The notes under the pieces are model-generated. The model was given only the letters and a program-made list of their open reading frames with translations, made no database searches and had not been told where the DNA came from. DNA of 64,000 bases. Source: Casuarina equisetifolia (lineage: Eukaryota; Streptophyta; Magnoliopsida; Fagales; Casuarinaceae). The stretch lies in NCBI GenBank assembly GCA_028551475.1, contig CM052354.1, forward strand, positions 18,003,258-18,067,257, written 5' to 3'. The position numbers and the translations under genes were made by a program. Positions within the stretch are counted from its first letter, which is position 1, and each line of letters opens with the position of its first letter. Shown piece after piece: positions 11,001 through 21,399 of the stretch.

Positions 11001-14000
11001 GTTCTCTAGTTTCATGCGCCAATTAGATGTTTTCTAGTTTCAAGTGTCGATTAGAGTAAACTAAAGATGATGCTGACTCTCTTTTATCTTCTCAATACAA
11101 AACTTTTCATTTCGCAGTTGAGTCTCTCAGCTTTCTCTTATTTTGATGAACATAAGTGGTTTGTTGCATTGGTGGAGATTCCACCATGGAAGATTGCCAC
11201 TAAAGCATCTAGTCTAAGTGTGCAAATGTAGAAACCTTAATTTGCAGGGAGAATCAAAATGTGATTCAAATCCTAATTCCCTTTGAAACCCTACGTTGCT
11301 TTCTATTTGTGACTGCAACTACTTCAGATCCATTTGGAAGTCTCAAGGTTTTCTTTTTTATGCTCATTTCACGAGATAATGATTAAATTCTGGACGAAAA
11401 TAAAAAACACTAGCTCACTAGGGGAAAGTGCAAGAGTTTTGAATGTCTTGGTAAAGGTGAATCAATGGCATTTATCATGGAACCAGGCCCAAGATCATGC
11501 TGTTTGGAGGAATAAGACTGCGTATTCTTTACATTGCACGTTCACTGATATTGACCATTGTCTGGTATGTGTCTATGGAATGGGACTAGGTAAATGAAAG
11601 AAAAATTGAGAGGCAGTTCTTTCTTCAGGTTCCCTACGTAAAGTTAGAAACAAGTTGATGAGTCCATTGCATTGCACGATTTCACCTGTAATTCCTAATT
11701 TACACGGATCTGGTCAGGAGTTTTCTTAGAGCCCACATGTAGGCAGGGTATTAAATGGTAGTTACATTTAACTGGTCAATTTTTATTTTTATTTTTGAGA
11801 TCTTTAAATGGGGGTGGAATGGGAAGATCTTGTTGTATGTATTTTTGCTTGGAGCCCATTGTTTAATATTGTCATGTATTTCGCTTTAGAGTGTATCCTG
11901 TCCATTAATAATCTTATCAAAAGAAATTCTTCCATGTTGACTAGTTTATCAGTTTTAAGCAGGATGAAGAAACAGTGATTCATCTCTTTATTCAATATTT
12001 GGTTGCTTGGTGATTTTCCAATTTTTGATGTACTATGTTCGAATACATCAGGGTGTTCTCTCAAGTGGAGTTCCTGATGGGTTTTTGACTGATACATTAG
12101 TTATATTACCCTCACAGGCCTGCTAGCAAGTACTTTTTTTTTTTTTCTTACTTAATTGTGATGCATAATTTATGGTGAATTTCTTCTCTAGACTAGTTCT
12201 TAGAGACCAGTACGAGAAAATACATGAAATGTTGAGAGGCTTTAAGGGACAGTGTAGCTGCGCCATGGAAGGAGTCTTATGGCCAATGTACTCTTTCCTC
12301 TAAATTGATGCTAATTTACTTGCCCAAAGGGGTATGGAAGAAATAGTTTCTCATTTCACCCTTGTCAATGAAGACTTGTCATCTTATTTGCTGATTAAAG
12401 CACAGCTTCCTTTAGGCATGAAATGAACTAGCTGCAACTCATATTTGGAGCATGAAGTGAAGACCTCACCTCTAGTCACCAATAGAAGATACCCAAAGCA
12501 TTCTTTCAAACAATTGGTGCTTCTCATAGGGACAATGCAATTGTAACCCCTAAAAAAGGTAGGGAAGCTGCTATATAGTGATTCTCTGAGTGGAACTCAT
12601 CCCTCTTGAGAAGTAGGATGTAGGAGGAAGTGGAAACAATTCCCACCATTTAGTAGCCTACTTGCAATGCCAGCACTGCATTGCTTATGTGGACCTGTTC
12701 AGTATCAGCTAATGGGGCAAGCCGTACTTGGGTTAAAAAATGAGAATTTCTATTACTGTATTGTCTTCTAGATGAGGACAGCACATGTTGTTTGAAGTGC
12801 CTCTGCAGTTATGTGGCTACTCTCATTCAGTCCTCTGATATGATGCCATGGCTTGTATAGCCGTCCTTAGGATATGGAGCTTAGGCTGTTCTAGTGCCAG
12901 GCACCTTTTATCATGTGCAAATAGTTTTTGATTTTGTGGCAATCATTCTGATTATTCTTTCTAAAGGTTATTGTATTCAAATATACACATGCCCATGGTT
13001 GATATAAGTTTATTGCTGACTTGTACAGAACTTTGTGGGTTTGTCAGTTTCTGATGGTTACATTGCGACTGGTTCGGAGACAAATGAGGTACTTCATATA
13101 TCCCATTGATTTTTCATGGACTGTTCTCTCTTTGGTTTTGGGAATTGAAGTCTATTATTGTTGCTTTCTCTTAGTACCATTTCTGGACTGATTCTTAGAA
13201 AGATCAGGTGTCCCTTGCTTATTGAAAGAAATCAAAAGGGTCCATCTGAGATTGTGGAAACATGACCAGAGGATAAATTTCTGTGCCAGCATGTTCTGAA
13301 AGCAAATCTATTTTTTTAGGTAACTTAAAATGATGTCCTCGAAGAAGAGAGAATCTTTCTTTGATGGTGATTGCAATTCTTGCACTTATAAGCAAATGTT
13401 GTCATTGGTATTTCAGTGGAAAGAGCCAATGATCTAAGATAGAAATTCATGCTTTTTATTGGTAGTCACTATGATGGACTTCGGATGTTATTTTGGACTA
13501 ATACCTTTGTTTGAACAATTTGTGGTGAAAGTTCCCAGCTTGCTGGCTGCCGAACTTACTAGCATCACCTTTCTACTTGCATAAATTATGGTGTGCAGAA
13601 CTATTTGCAGCTGCTAATTTGTTTCTTCTATCATGCTGAAACCTCTTACTTGAGCTACTGTAATCTGGTATAGAACAAGCTCATCAAAGTTCCTCCTTTT
13701 GTTGGTCCAAATTTGCATTGGAGATCTGTACGTTAACATAAAAAAAAATGGCAATTTCTTCGTAGAAGGTGAAGAGTGAGGGGTGGTAGTTCTAGAAACA
13801 TGATATACGTTAATAGTGTTCTATATTGTTCTGTCCACTTGTCTGCTTTTAAAATACCTTTTAGAATAAACCAGCTACTTGTCTTCTTTTGTTAGATTCG
13901 CAAAACCAGATCCTGTTCCAGTTTTGTTCTTTGCAATCTATTCGTTGATCTTTTTACATTTTTCTTCTCTTTTCTGGGGTTCAGAGGTGTGGGCATTCGC

Positions 14001-14616
14001 GAATCTAACTCTTAGCTTCTTTATCAAGTTTTTCACCACCCTGCTGGACTAGCTTCCATATTTTTAGTTGTGGTTGATGGTTTATATGACTGTTAGAACC
14101 CATCAAAGAAGAAGTGTCTCAAAGAGAGAAAAGGGCCCGGGTGGGGGGAAGTGGGAAAAAATTTGTGTGATGGCTAGTTGTCAATGTCTTGTTTCTTTTT
14201 TCTGGTTTTGTTGGCTTTCAGCTCCTACAAGCAGATCTGTAGAGCCAGTTTAGTACTTGAAAAAAAAGTATATATAGGAAGCAAGAAAGATAATCTTTTT
14301 TCTGGTTAGGTAGAAGTTCAGACATCTTTCATCACCGTGTTGCAATCATGGAGACACTGCTGCCATACATTTGCTCATGATTTTTTGTTAGTCTACAGCG
14401 TTTATGATCAATTTCATTGTTGTTCAGGTGTTTATTTACCACAAAGCTTTCCCCATGCCTGCGTTGTCATTCAAGTTTGACGATACGGACTTACTTTCTG
14501 GCCATGAAACGGGCGACACTTCGCAGTTCATCTCTTCTGTTTGTTGGCGCGGCCAATCCTCAACCTTAGTCGCTGCAAATTCCAGAGGGAATATCAAAAT
14601 TTTGGAGATGGTTTAA
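5048..14616 (+). CDS. SPA3/SPA4: SPA1-RELATED protein (SPA3/SPA4 type), COP1 partner
   Basis: Seven coding exons: 5048-5908, 6079-6236, 8324-9296, 9375-9521, 9653-9964, 13029-13088, 14428-14616; all junction phases agree and the total is 2,700 nt, 899 aa. Residues about 60-340 are a kinase-like domain with HNVRPSCF in place of the catalytic HRD motif (a pseudokinase) and [12 protein letters not shown] near its end. Residues about 350-416 form a charged coiled coil ([20 protein letters not shown]). Residues about 590-899 are a WD40 propeller with [31 protein letters not shown] and the family tail [18 protein letters not shown] proteins join COP1 and CUL4-DDB1 to ubiquitinate light-signalling factors such as HY5. 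The length suits the shorter SPA3/SPA4 group rather than SPA1. Start 5048 (MEGSSES) is the family-like start; an in-frame ATG at 5006 would add 14 residues. The exon 4/5 intron uses a GC donor. The gene appears intact. Confidence 0.93.
6700..8050 (+). repeat. Decayed ~400-bp tandem repeat inside SPA intron 2
   Basis: Within the 2.1-kb intron 6237-8323 a block recurs about every 390-400 bp: a 'cagatcatgcatttgggtg' type motif followed by a 'tcaccat..tttgaggaatatctt' segment, a 'gagagaatgcc' segment and a 'tggcttattgtgatcacttcat' segment. The tttgggt core occurs near 6711, 7083, 7181, 7483, 7579 and 7870, an alternating spacing of about 98 and 300 bp, so each unit seems to be a two-part higher-order unit. 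About three diverged units are visible, with a partial one at the 3' end. No protein is encoded. Confidence 0.75.
9965..13028 (+). other. SPA intron 5 (3.06 kb)
   Basis: This long intron lies between WD40-coding exons 5 and 6, with donor AAG|GTAGAT and acceptor TTGTACAG. Apart from the fold-back element near 10.7 kb it contains no recognisable gene. Short frames within it show no known domains. Confidence 0.7.
10664..10914. mobile_element. Fold-back/MITE-like inverted repeat in SPA intron 5
   Basis: Left arm 10692-10720 and right arm 10857-10885 are inverted copies with about 3 mismatches in 29 bp (core CTTGGGCTTTGGGTA against TACCCAAAGCCCAAG). The similarity continues outward more weakly for a further 20-30 bp on each side. 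The loop is about 136 bp and AT-rich, and no transposase frame is present. The size of about 250 bp and the long arms fit a miniature inverted-repeat transposable element or fold-back element. No target-site duplication was confirmed. Confidence 0.6.
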
Positions 14617-15485
14617 TTTGGCTTCTCTCAGAATCTTTCATGATCTAAGGGGAAAGGATAGATGTTGGGCAGAAAGATAAAGCGACAGAATCTACCTCCG
14701 GAAGCTTGTGCAGCTGAGACAAGTTCCTAAATGGTATAAGAGCTCGACGATTCCGAGCAACTAGAGAAATTTTGGCATTAGAACATACCGGATGCTGTTA
14801 TGTGAAGAGTGAGGGTGATCTTGTTCAAATAGTAATGCATATAGCAATTCAAAGAAAAGGGAATGGTTAATAGTTAGAATTCTTGTATATTTTGTATTGC
14901 TCCATAGTTCAGAACAATATAATATAAATATAAAATCGATCTTCAAGTACGTCATTTTGCATCTCCTGCCTCAGGGGGCTATGAAAGTTAAAATAAAATC
15001 TGAAGCACTACAATTGTTCAGAATGGGCGGGTATCCGTATCCGTTTCTGATTAATGTAGATTCTGATGAAGAAGCAACTCTCCGTATGGTTCTGCTTTGA
15101 ATAGGAATGGCCGCTAGTGCAGCTGTTAAGTTTTATGAGCTTATAATAGTCTCATAAGTTAAAAGGGTTTATCATGGATTGCAGGGAAGCAGCTTTTCTG
15201 ACATCCATCTGTAGCGTTTGGAGAACTGGATTTCACTCTGCATCTGCGGTTTCCATAATATGGCGCTCTGTCGAAGGTTACTGTTCGAGGTAGGCTTCAT
15301 GACAAAAATATGGTTCTTGTCACTTTAAAATGGGGACAAGGCTACCGTCCCATTTATGCTCCGCCTGTAACGATCACGAGCAGCAGCTTTTAACTTTGGA
15401 CAGATGGGTGCTGAGCTTCACCGTCGTCGGTAAACTGGTGGCCGGAACTTTCTCATTAACAGGCCCTTAATGGTAACAGCGACAT
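13360..15485 (+). repeat. Segmental duplication, copy A, part 1 (SPA intron 6, exon 7, 3' flank)
   Basis: This stretch matches 46805-48480 in the same orientation, covering the second part of SPA intron 6, the last exon, the 3' UTR and several hundred bases beyond. Shared landmarks include the exon start GTGTTTATTTACCACAAAGC, the 3'-UTR phrase 'aggggaaaggata' and the 'ggggacaaggctac' segment near 15331. Copy B lacks about 150 bp corresponding to 13395-13545. Similarity stops near 15485. Confidence 0.88.
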
Positions 15486-16080
15486 GTAAGCAGTATGTCA
15501 TGTGCTGAAAGCGGGAAAAGCGGGAAGGTTCCTATGCAACGGTGGATCAAATCAAACAACCAGGAAAGGAAAACAGGAAAGACCCAAGTCAAATCTCAAT
15601 ATATATCCCAAGGCATTTTAAATTCTAAGGCATTCTTGTCAAGGGAAAGCCCCATTCTCAATTGTCATCACATCCGGTTTTATTGGGGATGATATTAAAA
15701 AGGGGTGAAAATGATCACACTCATTCCAATTGGTATAGATAAGTGAAAATTCCCCTATGAAAAATAGTAAATGAGGATTTAATGAAGCTGGCAAAAATTC
15801 GAACGACTCGGGTGGAGTTGTTTCCAACATTAAACCCGAGGCAGACTGGGGCAAGTGCAACTTTTACATACATTCTACCCTCTTGTCTTGTTACTAGTAT
15901 TTACAATCCAGTCTCTTTTCTTGTCTTCTCTTCGTATTGTGATTTTTTTGGTTAATAAATAATTACTTTACATCCAGCTTATTCATTATAGATGAATGAA
16001 AATAATTGTCTGACTCGACTCGGGTGGCCAAATATATTTATTATCTTTGTTTTTACCACCCGGTGCTGCTTTTGAGTCCG
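15100..16080. other. Intergenic DNA between SPA and ZFWD
   Basis: The first part up to about 15485 is the end of the duplicated SPA 3' flank. The rest is single-copy in this window and holds no supported gene. It merges into the ZFWD promoter from about 16080. Confidence 0.55.
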
Positions 16081-17373
16081 TAATTCGGGTCGACCCATAA
16101 TTTTTTGTTTTATAGATGGAAGCGGGTCGGAGCCATCAGTAATACGGGTCGACCCACATTTTGCTTTATTTAACCGGAGTCAGTCTATACGCGGACTGTA
16201 CACGGATGATACGATACGCGGACTGTACACGGATGATGAGTATTTAAGAGGAGTCAGTCTAGCGACAGCTTGCATTTTACTCTACTCTTTTGCTTGTTAT
16301 CGACCGTTACTGCCTTCCGATCATCATCAACATCTGCCCGCTGATACCGTTCCGACGACTCTTCGTAATCATCTTTCTCGCTTTCTCAGGTTTGTTTCCT
16401 TCGATTCTTACTAGATACTCACGTCCGTCCATAGGGTTTTAGGGTTCTTCGTTTACGCTCACATGCCTAAGGCTTTTCCGAGAATGAGAGACAATGCGAT
16501 CAATTCTGGGAATCTTGGTTATGGGTTATCTGACTCTGCCATAGATTTGGCGCAAGAACGACGGGCAATTTTGGAATTGAAAATGAAGGGAATTTACGAT
16601 CAATATTTTGATCGCGGTCATCGTTCTCTGACGTTATATGTGATTTTTCTGAAGAAAGGGTTAAATATTTTGGAATTGGAAATTTAGGGCATTGGAATAT
16701 TGATCTCGTATTTGGTTCCGCGAGATATCTGTGATTTTGTCCGGGAATCGGTGGCATTTTTGAAGTTGGAAATTTAGGAATCGGCGATCAGAGTTCTTGA
16801 CCTTGGTTGTTGGTTCTATGACCTTATCCGTGATTATGCTGAAGAATTTGTTGGAATTAGAATTTACGGCATCGGCGACCAGAATTCATGGTCTTGGTCA
16901 TGGATCTGTGACTTTATCTGCGATTTTGCTCAAGGACGTGTCGAATTTTTGGGATTGCATTATCTCTGATTTTGAATAGGAATCGATGGAGTTCTCGTGT
17001 TCTATGTTTAGGCAATTGGCAATCGGAGTTCTCAAATGTCATTTTTGCGACTTTACTCGTGATTTTGCTCGAGGCTGAATTTTTCCCATCCGGAAATTTA
17101 GGAAATCAATGATCCAATTTCACGATCTTCGTTATGAGTTCTCTGTCTTCATTATGATTTTGCTCAAGAATTAGATTGTGGGAGTTGGTGATCAAAGCTT
17201 CCTTGTCATTTGTGGTTTTGATTGCTATTTGGGATTGATGGACTAGTGTTCGTTTATTAAAGATTCTGGGGTTTCTGATATGGATTTTCTTCAAAGGAAG
17301 AGTTATTTGGTGTGGTCTGCACCTGTGTAGAGCTTATCTCAATGTTGGTTTTTCTTTTCTGTGTTTTCTATAG
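16080..17373 (+). promoter_or_regulatory. ZFWD promoter and 5'-UTR intron
   Basis: Two copies of the 10-bp palindrome GGGTCGACCC lie at 16087-16096 and 16146-16155. A 24-bp direct repeat (core GCGGACTGTACACGGATGAT) lies at 16187-16210 and 16214-16237, and GGAGTCAGTCT occurs at 16176-16186 and 16250-16260. TATTTAAG at 16241-16248 is a likely TATA box. A leader exon would then end at CTTTCTCAG (16389), followed by an intron 16390-17373 (GT...TCTATAG) placing the next exon one base before the ATG. The first intron is about 984 nt, a size often linked with enhanced expression in plants. Inferred from sequence signals. Confidence 0.58.
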
Positions 17374-17374
17374 T

Positions 17375-20300
17375 ATGGGAATTAAGACAGCAACGAGAGC
17401 ACCAGAGGGAAGGGAAAGATCAGTATTTGTCCAACATGGAGGAGGAGGACCCTCAAACAGCAACAAAATATGTATCTTTTGGCTGAAAGGAAGATGCCTC
17501 AGAAATCCTTGTCGGTTTGCACATGGCGAAACTCCACATGTTGCAAATCCCTGCTCATCACTGGAAAATGATTCCAATTTGAGTCCTTATTGCCGTATCT
17601 CCAAGTACACACTGGTTCTAAAGAGTGGTAGATGGGACTCAAGCAATAAGATGTCACCAGAAAAGCCTCAAGCAGCTGACTCTCAGAAGTTCTTGGATAA
17701 CATTTCCAAGAATTCATTCCACAATAGGCCGGAAAATGGTGTTCAGAAAGCTCTGGAGACTACTCCGAAGGAGTTTCTGGAGGATGATTCTCAGAACTCT
17801 GCGGAAAGGGTTTGCCAGCATTGGTTAAAAGGTGAATGTCCACGTGATGATCATTGCCATGATTTGCACTCATGGTTTCGTGGGGAAGGATTCACAATGT
17901 TGGCAAAGCTCCCAGGGCACCAAAAGGTAACCACTATTGGAAAGTTTTCTTTCATTTTATTTTTTACTTTTTGTTTATGATGGTATAAATTTGTTCAATC
18001 TAAATTGGGTTTGAAGAGAATTTGACTCATTTATTCCTGAGTTAATCTTTGGTTTGGTGGGATTAAATAATTCTGTCATTTGAATATCGATGCAACCTAG
18101 ACACGTTATATTGAAAGTGTCTTCTATATTTGCTAATTGACTGTCATATCAGCATATAGCTATTATACTAACCCATAAGGGAACGATGGCTTATAAAAAG
18201 TACATCTTGGATAAACCAAGTTCTTGTAGAGTAAGAATCCGTTTCCTTGTCTTGATGCAAACTATGCAGCCTTGCCTTAGACTTCGTCATTGGCTAATTT
18301 AACCAGCAAACATGAGGAGAGACAGTTAAAATATAACAGTAAAGATGTGTTGCTTATACTTTTTTTTTTTTTCCTTTTTATATTTGATGTGATATTCGTG
18401 ACTTCACTTATCATCTCTTTCGTCTCTTGATGATAGGCTGTGACTGGAATTGTGCTCCCTAGAGGAAGTGACAAACTCTTTTCAAGTAGTCTTGATGGAA
18501 CTGTTCGGGCTTGGGACTGTCTGACTGGTAAATGTGGTTGGGTGACTAACCTTGGTGGTGAAGTTCGATCTATTGTTAGTAAAGGCTCCTGGGTGGTTGT
18601 TGGTCTTTTTAATCTCATAAAGGTGAGCACAAAAGAGAGATTCTTTATTTTGTTGTTGTCTTCATCCATTTTTGCTAACGTTGGTACAAGATGTGAGTTT
18701 GATTTTGCATGTTGGTGTTGTTTCAGGTGTGGAATGTTGAATGTGGTGGTGAATATAGCCTCAGCGAACCTATTGGGCAGGTTAATGCCTTGGAAGTTGT
18801 CGACAGTTTAGTTTTTGCTGGGGTAAAGGTAAATTTTTTTGCTGGGAATTTAGATTTCTTGAATTTTCTGACTAGCTTTTGCTCTTTCTGGTTTCTGTAA
18901 TTGCGGAATTCTGGATTTGGGGTTAGATCTTTCATTTGTGAAATTTATTAAGGTTTTTGGGGCAAAGTAAAACAAAAATATTGTGATTGAGTTCAATGAT
19001 GCATAGATTCTCACTATATTAGGTTCAATTAGGTATGCACCGTGTGTGGTCCCTAGATACATGTGCAATTTGAACTCTATTTATGTTTGTGACCTTTCAT
19101 GACATTATTCCATATAACATTCAAATTTTTGTTACATGGTTTGGAAATTAACTTTGTTTCTTGTAATTGTAGGATGGTGCTATTTACGCATGGAGAGGCT
19201 GTTACGAAACCAGTCTTACTCTTCAATTGGCCGCAATCCTTAGAGGTCACACATGTGGTGTAACATCCTTGGTCTCTGGAGCAGCCAAGAGGCTATACTC
19301 CAGTTCCACGGACCATACAATTAGGGTAAGTTTCGTGTTTTGAGTAGTGGTTCTAGGAGGCCTGTAGCTTAAGTGCGTAAGATATAATAGTGTTTTCTAT
19401 ATTGTTCCCTTTTGTTGTGTGAAGTGCAGATTGCACAACTTTGATGAGACTAGTGTATTGGAATGTTGTTATTGGATGCTTGTCATTGAGTAAACTAGCT
19501 ATTGGCTCTGTTTCCTCTTTGATTGGTTCTGCTTTGTCAACTTTTTTTTTCTAGCCAAACAAACTTATAGGGTCGGTTCTACCAGCTGTTTTTGCAACCA
19601 ATCATGGTGCTTGAATGTTTTCAGACTTCATTTGTAGTGGTCACGATTACATTTCATGGCCAAATTATCTGCTGGTCATGTCATCTATGCTTAGAGCTGT
19701 CAATTGGTCCTTTTGTTGCTGTTGTTATTCCCTTTTCATGCACAAGGATCATATAAAATGTCATTTATTTTGAAAACTTGAGAGTTGGTAATTATTCTAT
19801 TTGTTCTTGTCTATTGCAGGTTTGGGATCACGAGACATTTCAGTGTATTATGACATTAAAAGAGCATAATGACGTTGTGACATCTTTGTATTGCTGGGAT
19901 AACTATTTGCTTTCTTCTTCTTTGGACTGCACGGTAAAGGTTTGGGCAGCAACTGAAGAAGGCAACTTTGAAGTTATCTACTTACACAGTGAAAAGCAGG
20001 TAAGCTATTGAACCACACTTATTTTGGTATAACTGTTATTTCTCTCTCTCTTGCTCTCTTCTTTTTCTTCTTGCTTGCCTCTTTCTATTTTAGAGGTTGA
20101 GTTTTGTTACACTTTTGGGGCTGTTATCCTAGAGTATGAATGCAGGTTCCGCTCTCTAAATATATTCTCCCATTTGTGCTTCCTTGAGCAGAGGTGTCCT
20201 TTTTGTTCATGGCAATCGTGTGAATGTGTTGGGTATATGGGTTTCCTATCTTCATGCGATACCACCATTGCTTTGGAAATTATTAGTATTTATTTGCTTT

Positions 20301-21083
20301 TCTTGCTTCCACTAAAAGGTTTGAACCATGAACTATTGCTGGTTTGCTTTCATCGAGATTTTGTTTCTTGTTTATTTTTCCAGACTTCTACCATCACATA
20401 ATAACACTGTCACTTGTCTTCTCTCATATGACATTATGAGAAACAAGATATCAAGCATCTAGTCTCCTACCAAATACTCTTCCTTTATCTTTATTATGAA
20501 AAGTGAGATGGCAAAGTTTTAACCGGTTCATACTTTAATATCTCACTAAAGTGTTGTATTTTGATTGAAGCCTTGCATTGAAGCACCTTATTATTGATAT
20601 TATGAACTTAGTTTTACTCGTATTCATATAATGTTTTCTCATGAAATCACGTTGTAGCTAGAAAAAAAAAAATAGGAGTCTTCTATCGATGAATATTGTT
20701 TCCAATGTAACTTTTGTAGGGCCAAATTTAGTGATGGATTTTTATGCTTGTTACAGGGTGTTCTTGCGCTGAATGGAATGACGGATGGAGATGATAAACC
20801 AATTTTGTATTGCGCATGCAGGGACAATTCTGTTCACCTATATGAACTGCCATCGTGAGTTCAATTTTTTATCTGTTTTGCTAAGAGATCTTTCTTCTTC
20901 TCCCCCTGATCATATCTAATACCAGCCTTTTGTTGTCATAGATTTGCTGACAGGGGCAGACTATTTGCAAACCAAGAAGTACGAGCGGTTGGAGTAGGTC
21001 CCTGGGGCCATTTTTTCACGGGAGATCAGACTGGGTTGGTGACTGTGTGGAAATGGCCTACTGCTTATGATGTTGCCACGTGA
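17375..21083 (+). CDS. ZFWD: ZFWD protein: two CCCH zinc fingers plus WD40 propeller
   Basis: Seven coding exons: 17375-17926, 18437-18622, 18727-18828, 19173-19325, 19820-19999, 20757-20854, 20942-21083; 1,413 nt, 470 aa, all phases consistent. CCCH finger 1 uses C33, C41, C46, H50 (C-x7-C-x4-C-x3-H), and finger 2 uses C147, C155, C161, H165 (C-x7-C-x5-C-x3-H). They are joined by a Ser/Lys-rich linker. Residues about 178-466 make a WD40 propeller with LPGHQK, SSSLDGTVRAWD, LRGHTCGVTSL, YSSSTDHTIRVWD, LKEHNDVVTSL and TGDQTGLVTVWKW. Plant ZFWD proteins combine a nucleic-acid-binding module with a scaffold; their exact partners are little known. The protein is somewhat longer than the roughly 420-430 aa of Arabidopsis relatives, mainly in the linker. 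Start 17375 (MGIKTATR) sits just after a splice acceptor; the upstream in-frame ATG at 17312 lies in the intron. The gene looks intact and has no copy in the duplicated block. Confidence 0.92.
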
Positions 21084-21399
21084 TTGATTGGCAGTGTGAC
21101 ACGTTGAACACTAGATAGCGCAAAAATGTAATCTTGCTAGATGAAAGGAATTTTTTGTATTCCAATTGACTGCAATATAAATGAAATTGATTTGCCATTC
21201 TTTTCTGAAGGACTTGATTGTGAGCCAGAATGCCGGTGAAACCTCCTCGCACGTGTCCAATTTGGAGAGATTCTTTAAACAGTGTATAGTCAGTGACATG
21301 ATTTTGAGTCAGCGTTGCTTAGGTGCTTTTACGATCTTGGCAACTGCCAAGGAGTTAAATATAACAGAATTCAAGGGGTTATTATATTTTGGTTAAAAG

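Noticed and set aside
11940-12120. Possible LINE remnant (DEETVIHLF-like phrase) in SPA intron 5
   Set aside because: Only one short phrase resembles the end of LINE reverse transcriptases; no endonuclease, RT core or poly-A tail was found.
17312-17374. Upstream ATG extending ZFWD by 21 residues
   Set aside because: A strong splice acceptor (TCTATAG) sits right before the ATG at 17375, so the upstream part is most likely intron.
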